DNA of 64,000 nucleotides, taken from contig JBIICY010000003.1 in NCBI GenBank assembly GCA_044238605.1, positions 257,038 through 321,037 of the forward strand, written 5' to 3'. A program made the translations under genes and the position numbers. Positions 63,735 through 64,000 of the stretch are shown here, piece by piece (the first letter of the stretch is position 1; each line of letters begins with the position of its first letter). Source of the DNA: UBA10438 sp044238605. Lineage in GTDB: Bacteria; Bacteroidota; Ignavibacteria; Kapaibacteriales; Kapaibacteriaceae. The notes below the pieces were generated by a model. That model did no database searches. It was not told the DNA's origin and saw nothing but the letters and a program-made list of their open reading frames with translations.

Positions 63735-64000
63735 CATACAAGTATCGCATGCCTGATCGTGACCAACCGCTGCTTCAAGCAATCACCGATGTGATCGCTG
63801 CACATCCCACGTGGGGCATACGCTTGATTCATGGCTGGTTGTGCTGGCAAGGCCTGGCGGTATCGTTTTCGAGACTACGGCGCGTGTATCGGCAGTCAGG
63901 CTATGCAGCACAGTGGCGAAGGCGTCGCAAGAAGATCCGCCGCCAGCAGAGAGTCAATCCCGTGGCAGTGCGGCCACATGATGTCTGGTGCATGGACTTT
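63731..64000 (+). pseudogene. IS3-family OrfB remnant, runs off the window
   Basis: Open from 63731 to the last base: LTYKYRMPDRDQPLLQAITDVIAAHPTWGIRLIHGWLCWQG ... RRRRKKIRRQQRVNPVAVRPHDVWCMDF. This matches the middle of OrfB (HTH_21 region just before the first DDE Asp, here the final D in WCMDF). The N-terminal part of OrfB and the end of OrfA are missing, so a deletion joined the two genes near 63728-63735. The catalytic domain would lie beyond the window. Confidence 0.8.

Overview
The window looks like chromosome from a Bacteroidota/Chlorobiota-type bacterium, most plausibly a Kapabacteria- or Ignavibacteria-like lineage. This is inference from several signals: type IX secretion (T9SS) C-terminal sorting domains on two exported proteins, a heavy-metal RND pump fused to its own TolC-like protein, a Bacteroidota-type -7 box (TATATTTG) in front of the initiator tRNA, a YbeY whose third metal-binding His is Asp, and exported proteins with the Bacteroidota 'SYQGV...MTPRTxLTxVPYAL' domain. 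Base composition is near 50% G+C. Many genes have a purine-rich ribosome binding site and many adjacent genes overlap as ATGA.

Layout. 1-3.1 kb: end of the division cluster (ftsQ fragment, ftsA, ftsZ). 3.1-11 kb: housekeeping genes on both strands (UMF1-type MFS carrier; agmatinase-dapD pair; an RG-rich DUF1801 protein beside a DEAD-box helicase; OsmC; DsbA/FrnE-like protein overlapping isocitrate dehydrogenase). 11.2-17.4 kb: a three-gene leftward surface operon (giant repeat protein, T9SS protein, His-rich predicted beta-barrel). 17.8-20.9 kb: tRNA-Arg, short-repeat arrays, DUF494-ybeY, a CrtW-like ketolase, and a conserved exported protein. 20.9-26.9 kb: a heavy-metal efflux operon. 27-33.5 kb: peptide-binding lipoprotein, NlpC/P60 hydrolase, RNase R, and two small exported or TPR proteins. 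33.5-39.2 kb: a complete AcrAB-TolC-type efflux operon, divergent from an AEC carrier. 40.2-48.3 kb: desaturase, small barrel, DUF2461, then a coupled pair of redox enzymes that each carry a cyclic-nucleotide-binding-like domain, and an MgtA-type ATPase. 48.3-49.9 kb: a Fic protein with a degenerate active site behind an apparent operator array.

From 49.9 kb the window becomes accessory. It opens with tRNA-fMet and contains an excisionase-like gene, a Toprim/P-loop replication protein broken by an amber codon, an 8-bp iteron inverted repeat and a Cro-type regulator. Next come lineage-specific genes (486-aa TPR-like protein, 67-aa peptide, Cys-rich exported protein, BNR-repeat T9SS protein). 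A decayed copy of tRNA-fMet follows at 60.2 kb. The last 4 kb hold an IS3 copy disabled by an 8-bp insertion, a glycine-zipper lipoprotein with a membrane partner, and a second decayed IS3-family remnant that runs off the window.

Most distinctive signals: the two adjacent cNMP-domain redox enzymes, the pair of tRNA-fMet-like sequences bracketing about 10 kb, the Fic protein with its TTGCGCAA operators, the iteron hairpin, and short tandem-repeat arrays sharing a GAATTAC core.
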